Of a DNA stretch of 64,000 nucleotides, positions 1 to 10,900 are shown piece by piece. Positions within the stretch are counted from its first letter, which is position 1, and every line of letters begins with the position of its first letter. Below the pieces are notes generated by a model, which did not search any database, had not been told where the DNA came from, and was given only the letters and a program-made list of their open reading frames with translations. Source of the DNA: Paracyclopina nana (Eukaryota; Arthropoda; Copepoda; Cyclopoida; Cyclopettidae); contig JAGUCH010000003.1 in assembly GCA_019096065.1 (NCBI GenBank), positions 62,001 through 126,000 on the forward strand. The letters are read 5' to 3'. A program made the translations under genes and the position numbers.

Positions 1-396
1 CAGAGCCCGCAAGTGTCTCAGCAGAGCCCACAAGTATCTCAGTGGAGTCCCCAAGCATCACAGCAGAGCCCCCAAGTGTCTCAGCGGAGCCCCCAAGTGT
101 CACAGAAGAGCCCACAAGCCTCACAGCGGAGTCCACAAGTGTATCAGCAGAGCCACGAAGTGTCTCAGTGGAGTCCTCAGGTGTCTCAGCAGAGCCCTCA
201 AGCATCACAGAAGAGCCCCCAAGTGTCTCAGCTGAGCCCACAAGTGTCCCACCAGAGCCCTCGTGTGACTCAGCATAGCACAAAAGTGTCTCAGCTGAGC
301 CCAAAAGTGTCCCACCTAGGCTCGCATGTGTCTCACCTGAACTCTCAAGTGTCTCAGCTGAGCCCTCAAGTGTCCCACCAGAGTCCCCAATTTTTT
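1..396 (+). repeat. 21-bp coding minisatellite (heptapeptide repeat)
   Basis: About 18 units of 21 bp encode S-P-Q-V-S-Q-x heptads in frame 1. Frame 3 is also open for about 240 bp and would give an E-P-P-S-V-S-A type repeat. Variation between units falls mostly on third positions of frame 1 (Pro, Ser and Val codons), so frame 1 is the likely coding frame. It also continues into the non-repeated downstream protein. The array is cut by the window start. Confidence 0.75.
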
Positions 397-3300
397 CAGA
401 GGAGTCCTCAGCTACCGAGTCCACAAGGGTGCCAAGCAAGCCCTCGGCTTTCCTCCCAACCAGGTCCGAAATTTCCTCAGTATCAGCTACCTCAGAATAG
501 TCCCCACTTCCAGAGTCCTCACTTTTCTTCTCATCTCGGATCTCCTCAAGTGCACGACATGGGCCCCAAAAAGGTGCTTGAGGACCTTCTCGACGGATCT
601 CCGGCTGCTCAGCCAGACATGCCAACATTGGAACAGACTGACGTGCGAAAAGTCTCCTGCGAGAGAGCCTCGACAGCCACGAGGATGAGCTGCTCGAGGA
701 CCTGGCGTCGTACAGCGAAGAACTGAGCCACAATAAAAATGTGATGGGTGAGTCTGCGCAGTCTGTGGATGACTCGGTTGTCTCGCTTGCCAACGACCTT
801 ATTGGCAAAATTGAGCAGCGGGAGTTTGACAATGACGACGACAGCGATTTCGAGATCGAGCCCAAAAAGAGTGCTGACGATGCTGTGGAGAAGGCCATTG
901 AGGAGGAAGATTTGGATCTTCAGCTCATCTTGTCGGATGACGAGCTGGACTTGCACAAGAGCATTGACGAGGAGTCCATTTTCCATCCGGAGAGTGGGGC
1001 AGCAGCGCCAGTGATCGATGAAAGTGAGCCGAGCTCCCACTGCCCGAAATTGAAGAGTACAAATGTGAGGTGTGCGGCACCGAGTTTGTCACGCCCACCT
1101 CGCTCAAGATTCACCGGCTCAAGTGTGTGAAAAGCCACCGCGAAAAAGATGGCGACGACAATCCAGCCGCCCACCAAAGAAGAGAGTGATTTCGTTTGCG
1201 AGCTGTGCCATGACGAGTTCAGGTCCCAGGCGTCCCTCAAGATGCACCGGTCGATTTGCAGCAAAAAGAGGCCAGTGGCCGAAGAAAGTCCACCAAAGCC
1301 TTCTTTTCCAATTAGGAAGCACGATCCCATCCGAGAGTTTTTCGAGAAAATGGAGGACAAGCCAACAGATAAGGCGCAGCTCAAAAGTATAGAGACCCTG
1401 GAAAAGATCGAGCCTTTGAACATCCAGCCAAGGGACATAGAGGAAAAGCAGCCTGCGATCAAAATCAAGCTACCAAAGAAGCCAGTTGTTGTTGAAGAGC
1501 ATTCAAAGCGTAGTTTTGGTCATGCCAATGGCGTGCAGAAGGTCACGCCTTTGAAATTGAAAATATCACTGCCAAAGCAGCCAGAAATTCAAAATCATGA
1601 TATAATTCAAAAGCAGCCGATGAAGCATCCAAAAATTGAAAAGCAGCCGCCAATTCTGGGACAGTTTGTGACGAGAAAGACCAAAGTGCAGAAGCGGGGC
1701 AGGAAAAAAGCTGTTGAGCAAGTGTTGCCAGAAGCGCCTTTGAAGGTGCCCAAGTTGGTGATCAAAAAGAACGCTTTGCTCCAGGCTAACTCTGAGAGCG
1801 AAGGCATCCCCAGTATTAGCATCAAACTGAAAGACAAGGAATCCGGAGCAAGGCTGAAAATCAAGGAAGCCTGTCCTCGGATCAAGATCAAGGAAATCCT
1901 CAATCCAGCCGAGAAGAAGGAGGATGTCATTCCCAAACTGAAAATCAAGGATTTGGCGCCGGAGGACAAAGCAGTGCCTCGATTTCGCCTGGTTGGTCCG
2001 GAGGCGAAGCCGAGGCTGAAAATCAAGGAGATCGAGAAGGACAAGGACTGGATCAGCGTGAAATCGAAGGTGAACCTGATCCCCTGCAGAGTGAGGCTCC
2101 AAAACATCAACGTCGAAGAAATGATGACGAAATGTGAGCGGCCAGCCATCAAACTATCCCTGAAGAACCTGACCAGAAAGCCTTGTGTGCAAATCATCGA
2201 CCGGCCCAAGCGATCGCTTCTTGGCGTGCTCAACGGGCTCACTCGGCACCTGCCAAGCACCAAACACGACTTGAAGCAACTTGAACCAACAACCCTAGAA
2301 GAAGAAGTCATCGAGGAAGCCGCCAAAAAAGAAGAAGAGGAGGAGGTCCATGGCGAAAGCATCGCCGATCACGTGCAGCTTGCCGAAGCCCTCGAAATCG
2401 TGTCGCGAGAGTCCGAGGCGAACAAAGTGGCGGGCTGGATCGTGGAACGCTTGCTCCGGGATGTGGTCGAGGCCAAAGAGTCCAAGGTGCTCAAGCCGAT
2501 CACGTTGAACAAGCCCGAGTTCAAGGTGATTCGCGTGGTTTCGCCGTCGAAAAAGCTGAAGCGCTCCGGTTCAGGCCTGGATTTGAGCGATTACAAGCGG
2601 AGGCGAAAAATGAAGCAAAAGAAGCTGGACAAGCTGATCATCCGGCGGAGCGTCTCCAGCCCGGTTGTGAATCCGGAGCAAATCTGCTCCGGGATCGTGG
2701 ACAGTGCTGTCAGCGATCTTCCCTGCTTCAAGCCCTCGCTCACGCTGAAAATCAACCGGAGACAATATTCGGAAGATCCGGACTCTTCGCTGACCAAGAA
2801 AAAGAGGAAGGAGAAGTCGCTGAAGCGCCAGCTGGAAATCGACATGGTCGGCGGACTCTTGGAACCGGACGCCCATCCCGGAAGAAAGGCCAAGCTGGAG
2901 GCCAGAAAGGCCCTCGTGATTGCGCCCAAGAAGCGGAAGGTGAAAGCCAAGCCTTTGGAGGAGGAAGACTTTGCCGATCCTGTGGAGGTCGCGTCCATTT
3001 TCGAAAAGATCATGGGCGGCGACGAGACTTCGAATAGCAGCGCCGAAGAGCTTCCTCTAGTCAAGCCCAAGATTGGCGAGACGATTGGCAAGCTTGTGCA
3101 AGAGGAGGTGGCGAGGGAGCTGAAGAGGGCCACGAGTCCTCTGCTGATCACCAATCCTGGTCCCGGTTTGGTTGGCGGTGGGGGAAGGAGGAACTCTCTG
3201 AAGAAGGAAATGTGGATCACGACGCCCAATCCGCCCATGTTTGCCCGCAAGTCCTCCGCTCCAGTCCTAGTCAAGGACACGGTGATGGCGGCCGAGTCCG

Positions 3301-4238
3301 GAGGAGACTCGGATGGCCAAGACAACATTGTCAAGTCGACCATCAAGGCGATCCAGAAGAATGCGGATCCCGCCATGACCGACGAGCCCGGAACGAAGGA
3401 CGTTTTGGAGCTCATCGATGACCTCTTTGAGAATTTCATCGAGAGCTGCAAGGATTGCTCCGAGGAGGACGAGTCCTTAGATCCGGCTTTCGACGTCAAC
3501 GAAGCGGCCGCCAAAATCCTCGATGAGCTCATTGACGCTGTAGTCGCTAATGAGGATTCGCCTTCGAAAGTGAGCGCTCGCACCGCCAAGAAACGGAGGC
3601 GGAAAGTCATCAGCCCTCGCTCAACCAGCATGAGCAGCTCGGACGAGGTAAGTTTCTATATTTTCTCATTAAAAAGATTGCCAATGTTGGTTCATTCCAG
3701 GATGATTCCACTCACTTCGAGAAATGCGCTGCTCTCTCTTCTTCTCTTACTCCCCAAGTAATTCTTCCATCATTTCCAATTATAATCATAATGTAAGTTT
3801 TGAAATCCATTTTAGGGCATCGCAGAGGAGATTGTCCTCTCGTTAGTGGACAAAGCCGTGGATGTTTCACATGGCAAACTGGAAGCCTGGACGAGCTCCG
3901 ACACCGGTGATCTCAACCTGTCCTCGGAGGCTGAGGAGCTTGGCATTTTCAAGTACAATGAGTTCATCATCGCAGAAGAGGACTCGACTAGCCACGATGA
4001 CAATGACAAAAAGAGTCGAAAGAGGAAGCTGTATCCGTCGTCGGGAGCCTTTTGCAGAAGCGCTTACGCAAAGAAGCGGAGGAAGAAGAAGAAGCAGCTT
4101 GCCACCAGCGAGCAGTCCATGGACTCTTCGAGTCAGGAGAGCGAGCTGGATGCTATTAATGATCTCGGCAAGGGCAAGCGCAAACGATTTCAAAACGTGC
4201 GAATGGTCCCCATCGAGGAGATGAAGCGGAAAAAGTAG
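1..4238 (+). CDS. C2HC zinc-finger, Lys-rich low-complexity protein (5' partial)
   Basis: I do not recognise the family. The gene is open from base 1, so its start lies outside the window. The first ~130 codons are heptad repeats of the type SPQVSQx. An acidic stretch (about 675-1030) follows, then two similar zinc fingers of C-x2-C-x12-H-x3-C type: one at about 1058-1120 (starts YKCEVCG) and one at about 1194-1260 (FVCELCH). A long basic part rich in LKIK motifs runs to 3647. Short introns at 3648-3700 and 3758-3815 (GT-AG, phase 0) lead to a last exon 3816-4238 with Lys-rich stretches (KKRRKKKK). The frame changes three times without plausible introns: near 650 (A run), near 1030 (C run) and near 1150 (A run). 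Each is repaired by one base, suggesting homopolymer assembly errors, though real decay is possible. Probably nuclear, by inference from fingers and basic stretches. Confidence 0.6.
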
Positions 4239-4581
4239 CCAACTTGGTGCTTATCAGTCTTAGTCAAACAATTATTCATCATCACAGAAGAGGACTCGAC
4301 CAGCCACGATGACAATGACAAAAAGAGTCCAAAGAGGAAGCTGTATCCGTCGTCGGAAGCCTTTTGCAGAAGCGTTAACGCGAAGAAGCGGAGGAAGGAG
4401 AAGAAGCAGCTTGCCACCAGTGAGCAGTCCATGGACTCTTCGAGCCAGGAGAGCGAACTGGATGCTATTAATGATCTCGGCAAGGGCAAGCGCAAACGAT
4501 TTCAAAACGTGCAAATGGTCCCCATCGAGGAGATGAAGCGGAAAAAGTAGTCAACTTGGTGCTTATCAGTCTTAGTCAAAC
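3963..4581 (+). repeat. 312-bp tandem duplication of the last exon of the zinc-finger gene
   Basis: Bases 3963-4269 recur at 4275-4581 with an offset of 312 bp (104 codons) and about a dozen substitutions. The duplicated piece includes the coding end, the TAG stop and the start of the 3' UTR. The second copy keeps its reading frame to its own TAG at 4548-4550. Because 312 is a multiple of three and the spacer has no stop, copy 2 is in frame with copy 1 across the single TAG at 4236-4238. Confidence 0.9.
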
Positions 4582-4833
4582 ACTAATTGTTGTTGGAACA
4601 CAGTTTTAGAGCAGAGCTTTCCAATTTTATATAATAACGAATTTATCATCTCTCCTATTTATATACTAAACACTTTTCCGATCTCTCATCATTATATATA
4701 TCGTGTATACTAACTGTGCAATAATGTCACTTAGTTGTTAACTGGAATAAACTTCCAAAATACTTTCTACCCTAATTGTTCATTCGCTTACGTAATGGAA
4801 AGCTTTCCAAAAGCATTATTTTGTATTTATTCA
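4582..4833. other. AT-rich 3' flank between convergent genes
   Basis: No gene is seen. AATAAA at about 4745 (in GGAATAAAC) could be the polyadenylation signal of the zinc-finger gene. The stop of the opposing receptor-like gene lies just downstream at about 4834. Confidence 0.4.
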
Positions 4834-5464
4834 AGAGCAAAAGAGCTCGTAGACGGCGATGAGACACCTAGGCTTCTTTATGAAGTACATAATGGGCAGG
4901 ATTATGGAGGGGATGTAGAAGATGGAAAAGTGGAGGAGCAAGCTCGAGAATTCCAGCTCATTGGCACCGTATTGCTTCAAGCACACCGAGGCTGTGAAAA
5001 GGAGGAGAAAGATGCCAAAGATCATGAGCCCCACGTTGCTCAGAATCGTCTCGTTGTGGCTCCGGTTGTTGTAGCTTCGCGGCAAGCTGTGAGATTGGGG
5101 TAAAAAGAATCGGTTCCGGATCTTCAGCACGCCCACCGTCACGTACCCCACCACAAATATGAGGTATGACAGGATCACCGGGATGTGCAAACACCTACAT
5201 AATACTATATTTATAGTGGTGATCATAGAGTAGCTAGGCCGTTTAGAAGCTGATAGGAGAGGATTTTAAAGTGGGAAAACACGAGTACAGCTTTACTAGC
5301 CCGAGCGAGCGAGGGCTGTAATTTTACCAGTGCCTTTCCACTTTAAAATGAGAGGCCCTATTTTATGTTCCCCGGCTTGGTATATGGTACATATTTTGTA
5401 ACATGATTTTTGAGTACTTTTATGAAAAGTTACTGCTGTGTTAAGGTATATTTGTGATGATGTA

Positions 5465-5535
5465 GTTTCCATAGCTTAGTGGTAAGAGCGTGGGTTTCTT
5501 AATCCAACTATCTGAGGTTCAAATCTAGGTTGTCC
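5465..5535 (+). tRNA. tRNA-like sequence, degenerate
   Basis: It has an A-box-like TAGCTTAGTGG and a B-box-like GGTTCAAATCT with tRNA spacing and a D-arm-like pairing. The acceptor stem pairs poorly and the anticodon stem is irregular (a CTT anticodon is possible). It is closely similar to 22838-22908. It is more likely a tRNA pseudogene or SINE head than a working tRNA. Confidence 0.3.
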
Positions 5536-5862
5536 ATCTCTTTTTTCTCTAAATTCTTTAGAATCTATATGAGTTCCATGGATTAATTGTGATTTCTGGG
5601 CCATTTTCAAATAAATGCTCAGAAAGAACTGTGACATAAAAGAGCAAAGTCGGATCTGAATTATGTCGTTATACAGTATGGAAAATGGCTACTTACACGA
5701 GAGCCAAGTTTCTGAAGAAGGACTTCATGTCCTCGGTGGCCTTGGATTTGCCATCCATGCCCAGCATTTTCAGGTAGAAAATGTTGTTCTCATACTCACC
5801 AACGAGGAGCCTTGGTACAACGCCCAGGAAGGCGAGCATGTAGTTGAGCCTGTGCAGGCGCC

Positions 5863-6440
5863 ACATCAACCTGAGGGCTATTGTAACCCAGAAAAAATTG
5901 CCCACCTAAAATATATACATATTCTGAAAGCTTATGCTCTGGGGGGTTGTTTGGTAGTAATTTTAAAATCCTGGCCTAGCGCTTCCCATAACATAAAATT
6001 TTAAAAAACTTCTAGCGTCGAAGATATTGACTTGTTCGGATTGTGCCTGTTATAATACCCCCACTAAAATTGCGAGATCTATCTTTCTTTATTTAATAAG
6101 AAAATTGCTAGGATGCCCTGGAATCGAGATACAGTGGTGACAGCTTTCTTCTTTGTAAAATGGCATGAATTCATCAGTGGATGATCCGACCAAAATATCT
6201 CGATTCCTGGGCATCCTATCAATTTTTGTATGAAGTAAAGAAATATAGATCTCGCAATTTTAGTGGGGGTATATAAACATACAAAATCCGACCAAGTCAA
6301 TGCTTTCGGCGCTAGAAGTTTTTTAGGCCAGGATTTTAAAATTACTACCAAATGAACCCCCAGAGCATAAGCTTTCAGAATATGTATATATTTTAGGTGG
6401 GCAATTTTTTCTGGGTTGCAATAGCCCTCAGGTTGATGTG
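5863..6440. mobile_element. large imperfect inverted repeat (MITE-like) whose arms include receptor exon sequence
   Basis: Arms of about 250-280 bp (5863-6145 and 6188-6440) are near reverse complements, with a short unpaired centre. Internal parts (GGTAGTAATTTTAAAATCC... and CCCCCACTAAAATTGCGAGATC) recur in other copies at 7405-7665, 8889-9215 and around 45630-45700, so this is a repeat family. Unusually, the pairing continues outward through the intron/exon boundary of receptor block 3 (the splice acceptor and about 40 bp of exon). Confidence 0.75.
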
Positions 6441-6606
6441 AGGCAGGCCGTCAAAAGGTTGTCGTTCATCATGGCCATTCTTGACCACGCAAAAATGTAG
6501 AGGCATTTCAAAATGACCATTTCGGCGATGGTCAGCCCCGACACAATGAATGACCCGATTGTCACGTAGACGCTCCAAATGGCAAGAAAGCTGCTATCTA
6601 AATAGC

Positions 6607-6860
6607 ATGGTCTCATTGCCCTTTTCCGTTTGCCCTTGGAGTCTTTTGCCCATGAGACTTTTGCCCCTTGAGACATTTGCCTTTGGGGACGATTGCCCTT
6701 GGGGATGTTTGCCCCTGGGGACTTTTGCCCTTGCGGACTTTTGCCCTTGGGGATGTTTGCCCTTGAGGACGTTTGCCCTAGGGGGCATTTGCCCTAGTGA
6801 CTTCTGCCTAAAGGGCAAAAATCTCTTTGGGCAAAAGTCCAATGGGCAAAAGTCCCAAAA
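6607..6860 (+). repeat. minisatellite of TTTGCCCTTGGGGA-type units with inverted end
   Basis: About 12 imperfect units of 17-19 bp share the core TTTGCCCTTGGGGAC. The last ~60 bp run in the opposite sense (GGGCAAAAGTCC), so the end of the array can fold back on the rest. Frames open through it on both strands only because of the repeat. It sits within the damaged receptor gene. Confidence 0.85.
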
Positions 6861-7111
6861 ATGGACGAATCTAAATAAAATTACAATTCAATAAACATTT
6901 ACCGCGCTAGTTTTTATATTTTTGGCTCTATTATTATTTATGTAATTTATATAATTATTATATTATTACCGAGGGGGGAGAAGATGGACCTGATCGTCAT
7001 CAGGGGGCAAACGGTGATGTTGCAAAAAATGAACATGGAGCAAAGCTTGGAGAGCAGCTAGTTGATGACGGTTCGCTTCTGGGGATCCATCCCGTATTTC
7101 TCATAGACAAT

Positions 7112-7373
7112 CAGTTTCGGTCCTTTGCCAAGTGAATTTTTTAGGCTTGGTTCTACTTGCAGCTATTTTTGTAGATCGTATAGTTCAGTGTAGAACCGTA
7201 TACGCGCTCCCGTGAAATCTACTGAAATGAAAAGACACTTTGGTGATGAAAGCTGCAATCCTTTTAGCGGTATTTTTGAAGGATCAAAATTGCCAAAATG
7301 AAGTGTGCGGAAGATTTTTGAAAGCAGCTCTCAGAAAACCAACAGAGTGTACCACATTGACTTGGCAAAGGAC
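7112..7373. mobile_element. short element with ~16-bp inverted ends
   Basis: TCCTTTGCCAAGTG near 7112 is matched by its reverse complement ACTTGGCAAAGGA ending near 7366. The interior has no open frame of note. It abuts receptor block 1 and may have interrupted it. Target duplications could not be established. Confidence 0.35.
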
Positions 7374-7404
7374 CTAACCCAAGCTACTTACAACACCCAA
7401 TAAT

Positions 7405-7665
7405 TATATATTTTCTGAATGATTAAGTACCAAGGGTTCATTTGGTGATGTAGTAAAAATCCTGGCCTATCGCTTGCAATAACATTTATTTTTTTAAAAA
7501 CGTTTAGCGCAAAAACGGCTCGTTTATTTGGGATAGTTAGCTTCAATGACCCCCACTAAAATTCCAAATTAAAGCTTAAATTACTTCATAGTAAAATCGC
7601 AAGGATGAACAGAAACTGAGATATAGCCATGCTAAAAGTTGATTACTACCAACTTAATTTTACAT
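7405..7665. repeat. diverged half copy of the 5863-6440 repeat family
   Basis: It shares GGTTCATTTGGT...AAAATCCTGGCC, CCCCCACTAAAATT and GGATGAACAGAAACTGAGATATAGC with the family. Only one arm is recognisable. The remaining sequence up to the channel gene start (7953) shows no gene. Confidence 0.5.
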
Positions 7666-7953
7666 AATAAGTTTGTTAATTAATATCTTCTAATGCTACA
7701 ACTAATGCAACTTGAGATGCACTCGGCTCACCTCCATTTGTGCGCTCTTTAGAAAGTTAAAAAAACTCAACATTGGCAAAAAGAAAGCAGTAAAGAAAAA
7801 CACATACTTAATTAGCCTAATGACCTCCTTCATTTGATAATTACCTCGATACTTGAAGACTGATTATCCTCAAGGCGCGAGTTGTGCAAACAATCAATTT
7901 ATTTGCCTTAGGGCATAGAAGTATACTGCTTTTAGTCGCAAAAGTATGCAAGG

Positions 7954-10900
7954 ATGGCGTTCACCAAAGTGATTTGGGACACTTTGGCCAACTTTGGCGA
8001 CCAGACGTCCATCGCTGGCTTGAACAATGCGGCGCATAGGAAGTCCTACGCCAAGAAAGTCTACTGGCTCCTCATTTTCGCCGTTGGCTCCTACTTCACC
8101 ATCATCGGCTTCATCGGAACGATCAACGACTACAACGAGTTCAACGTGGTCACCAGCACGGATTTGACGCATATGCCTTCGGTCATTTTTCCGGCTGTCA
8201 GCATTTGCAACCACAACAAGTACATAACATTTTTACTGGGAAAAGGCACTTTAAGGAATTTGTAGATAGAAAAAGGCACCACAGTAAAAGGCACCGCACA
8301 AATTTGGCACTTTCAAATGCAATATGGTAGGCTTTAAGAATAACGTACAATCTGTTTCAGAAGGTTTTTGTCCGGGTTGCTTGGGCTGAGAGGCCTTCAG
8401 TAGTGCAAGAGTAGCTGAAAGTGTTAATGAATCACTTAAAAAGTGTGCATTTTGAATTTGGCACTTTTTGAAGCTAAAAGATGTGTTAGATCAAGTTTTG
8501 TCTTGTATCTCTGATAGAGACTCTACTCCTCTGCTGAACTTAGCTCAGCTTAGAAGAAGAATAAAAAGGAATTCAAACAACAATTTTTTCCATCTGTATT
8601 GGTAGCTCAGTCAGTAGAGCGACGGATTCCTAAACTGGATGATCAGGGTTCAATCCCCATGCAAGGCATTTTTTCTCCTTTTTTCTGCAATGGGATTTAC
8701 TTCTTGGACAATATCTGGTCAAACAGAGGAACAACAGACCTTATAAAATACTTTATAATGTGTGTCACTTGATAAAGTAAAACGTCAGAGCCTTTATAAA
8801 TGTGTAGTTATATAAACTGAGACGAATTGGTAAACTGAATTATACATGCGAAAATTATATTCCATCATAAAAAAAAATAAAACTTAAGTTAGTTGATAGT
8901 TAAAATTGCTAGGATGAACAGAAACGGAGATATAGCTATGCTAAAAGTTGATTACTGCCTCCTTGATTAATTTTGCTTAATAAGTATGGCAATAAATATC
9001 TCATTTTGGGTGCATTTTACAGACTTGCTTATGAAATAAAAAAGTTTGATCTCCTTTTTTAAGAGGGGGTCACTGCTATTAATAATCTCATAAAATAATA
9101 AACTGTAGGGGCAAGACGTTTTTGAAAAATTTTTGTTATGGGAAGCCACAGGCCCGGATTTTTAAATTACTACCAAATGAACCCTAAGAACATAAGCTTT
9201 CAGAAAATGTATATTTTTTTCTGTGTTGTAAATAGTTAGGGTTAGGACCTTCTTCAAGTCAATGTGTGAAAAAGCCTTGATTTTTGCTATTTCTTGATCA
9301 TTGGCTATGAATGGAAATGTCATGAATAAAAATATTTCAAGCTTTCCAATGAATGCCAAGAAATTCTTGCATTCGATGAATTTGAAAATTCGAAAAATAA
9401 TTGTAGCAGGGAGCGTGTCGGCCTACGGGTCGACCGCTCGCTGCGCGCGCTCGCCTCGGGCGCGCGGTAGTATAACGAGTAGTATAGTGTGATCATCAGT
9501 AAAGGAAATAAATTCACCGCATTGACACGTGTTGTCTGCGGCCCCAAGACTGACCTCTGCTAGCCTCCAGGCCCGTCCCCGCTTGACGTAGCCTAGATAC
9601 GAGTAGTGGCTTGATAAGTCACAGTAGTATATCTCGACCTACTACAGATGGCGCGGGTCGTTGGACCTGTGATTTCATCACTCCACTACCCATTAAGTAC
9701 ATCCTGCCGGAAGCTATAAGTGCTAAGTATACACAATAAGTACAAAAGGGATAATAGTGCTGCTCAAATAATATCATGCTCAAGTCAACTGCCAGAACAT
9801 GAACCTACGTGCAAGCCACGAAGTAAAGAGAGATTAATGCTGAGAGCATAAAAGGCAGTTGACTATAAAAAGTAAAATAGTGGTGGCTAAAAATGTAAAA
9901 AGGTGAAGCTCAGACCAGAGCAAAAGGGCAAAGATCACTCTGCAATAGCTGCAGCTGCAAACAATCAAAAAGCTATCAAATAACAATCAAAGGGATTGTC
10001 CGTGAGAGCCAGCGGCCGAATGGTCAGCCCGGCCAACGCTGGTGCAAATCATTGTAGATCCTAGTTAAGCTAGGGCCGGTCAACTCACGGGCAAATTCCA
10101 ACTGCAGGTGATCAAATAGTAATTGTTATGGGGGGACAATGGCCGAATGGTCGGGGCTGCTAACACCAGTCGCAAATCATTTGGATTTCAGTGAATGCTG
10201 GAGCCGGCCACCCCATGACAATGTACAAATAAAGGGGTGGAGAAGGAGGATAGAAGCTCATGACCGCGTGGTGACCACATGACCGGTAGCGGATCAACAG
10301 CTGCGAGCTATCAGGATTCCACTGAAGCTAAAGCTGGTCACCACGTGCGGGTCACGGTCAAATAAACGATAATGAGAAATGTGACACCAGCGTGGCATTT
10401 TCGGTGGTCAGTAAACAATCAATAAATGTCACGCCACAACCCTCTGCAGTGACCTGCGAGCGCGTTGGCGGATATATAAGATCAACGCTGGTGGGGAATA
10501 GCCATCAGTTCCTTTCGGGCTTTCCCTCAGTTAACAGTAATCACAACTCACTTCATTGTTGAATCGTAGACCACCATGGTAATTATAATAGCACATTCTC
10601 ACAAAAGACCGAAAGCTCACTCTTCTCCCCCACGCATAGGCCCAGCCACCACAAGATATAGCTGCTGCAGTGGCCCTTGAGGTCAACCGCCAAATGAGAG
10701 CCAACGCTGCTGTTCAGCGTCGGCCTCAACAACTCCAACTGCTCCGCGAGACAGACAGCCGCTCCTTCCAGCAATGGCGGATGCACATCGAGTCCCAATT
10801 CGAGGACTCGATAGAGCCTGAAGTCACCAAGAAGATGCTGATCAAGGCATCTATTGTCGGCCTTGCGTTGGAAATGATCAATTCCATCGACAAGAAGTCG

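Larger units (their letters stand above)
4834..7125 (-). pseudogene. multi-TM (GPCR-like) receptor, disrupted
   Basis: Four hydrophobic coding blocks lie on the minus strand. Block 1 (about 7125-6970) reads KLIVYEKYGMDPQKRTVIN, then an in-frame TAG (7058-7060) where Gln is expected, then a TM-like segment. Block 2 (about 6610-6430) holds a TM segment and a conserved-looking CLYIFAWSRMAMM stretch. Block 3 (5905-5697) has good splice signals on both sides and holds a RLMWRLHRLNYML segment. Block 4 (5194-4834), joined in phase to block 3, holds three TM segments and a short tail ending ELFCS. Together this resembles a seven-TM receptor of the kind expanded in some crustaceans and springtails, recalled from general knowledge. 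The nonsense codon, the inverted repeat at the block 2/3 junction and the minisatellite before block 2 argue for a pseudogene. Confidence 0.55.

Noticed and set aside
42..278. Alternative frame encoding E-P-P-S-V-S-A repeats
   Set aside because: A 21-bp repeat keeps other frames open by default. Third-position variation favours frame 1, and only frame 1 continues downstream.
1566..2362. Overlapping minus-strand frames of 178 and 251 codons
   Set aside because: Mirror of the Lys/Leu-rich repeats of the zinc-finger gene; the composition (Phe/Leu/Ser) is what reversed Lys/Glu codons give.
6550..6894. Open frames of 114 (+) and 82 (-) codons
   Set aside because: They are open only because the minisatellite lacks stops; the sequences are periodic nonsense.
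8220..8265. Extension of the channel exon 1 frame to a stop at 8265
   Set aside because: It runs into intron 1. The splice at 8219/8220 joins to 18807 in phase and restores the conserved CNHNK-V-H-C-V-N-L segment.
9301..9547. Short frames over the 5' LTR, repeated over the 3' LTR
   Set aside because: They are LTR sequence; the same minus-strand frame appears in both LTRs and has no protein features.
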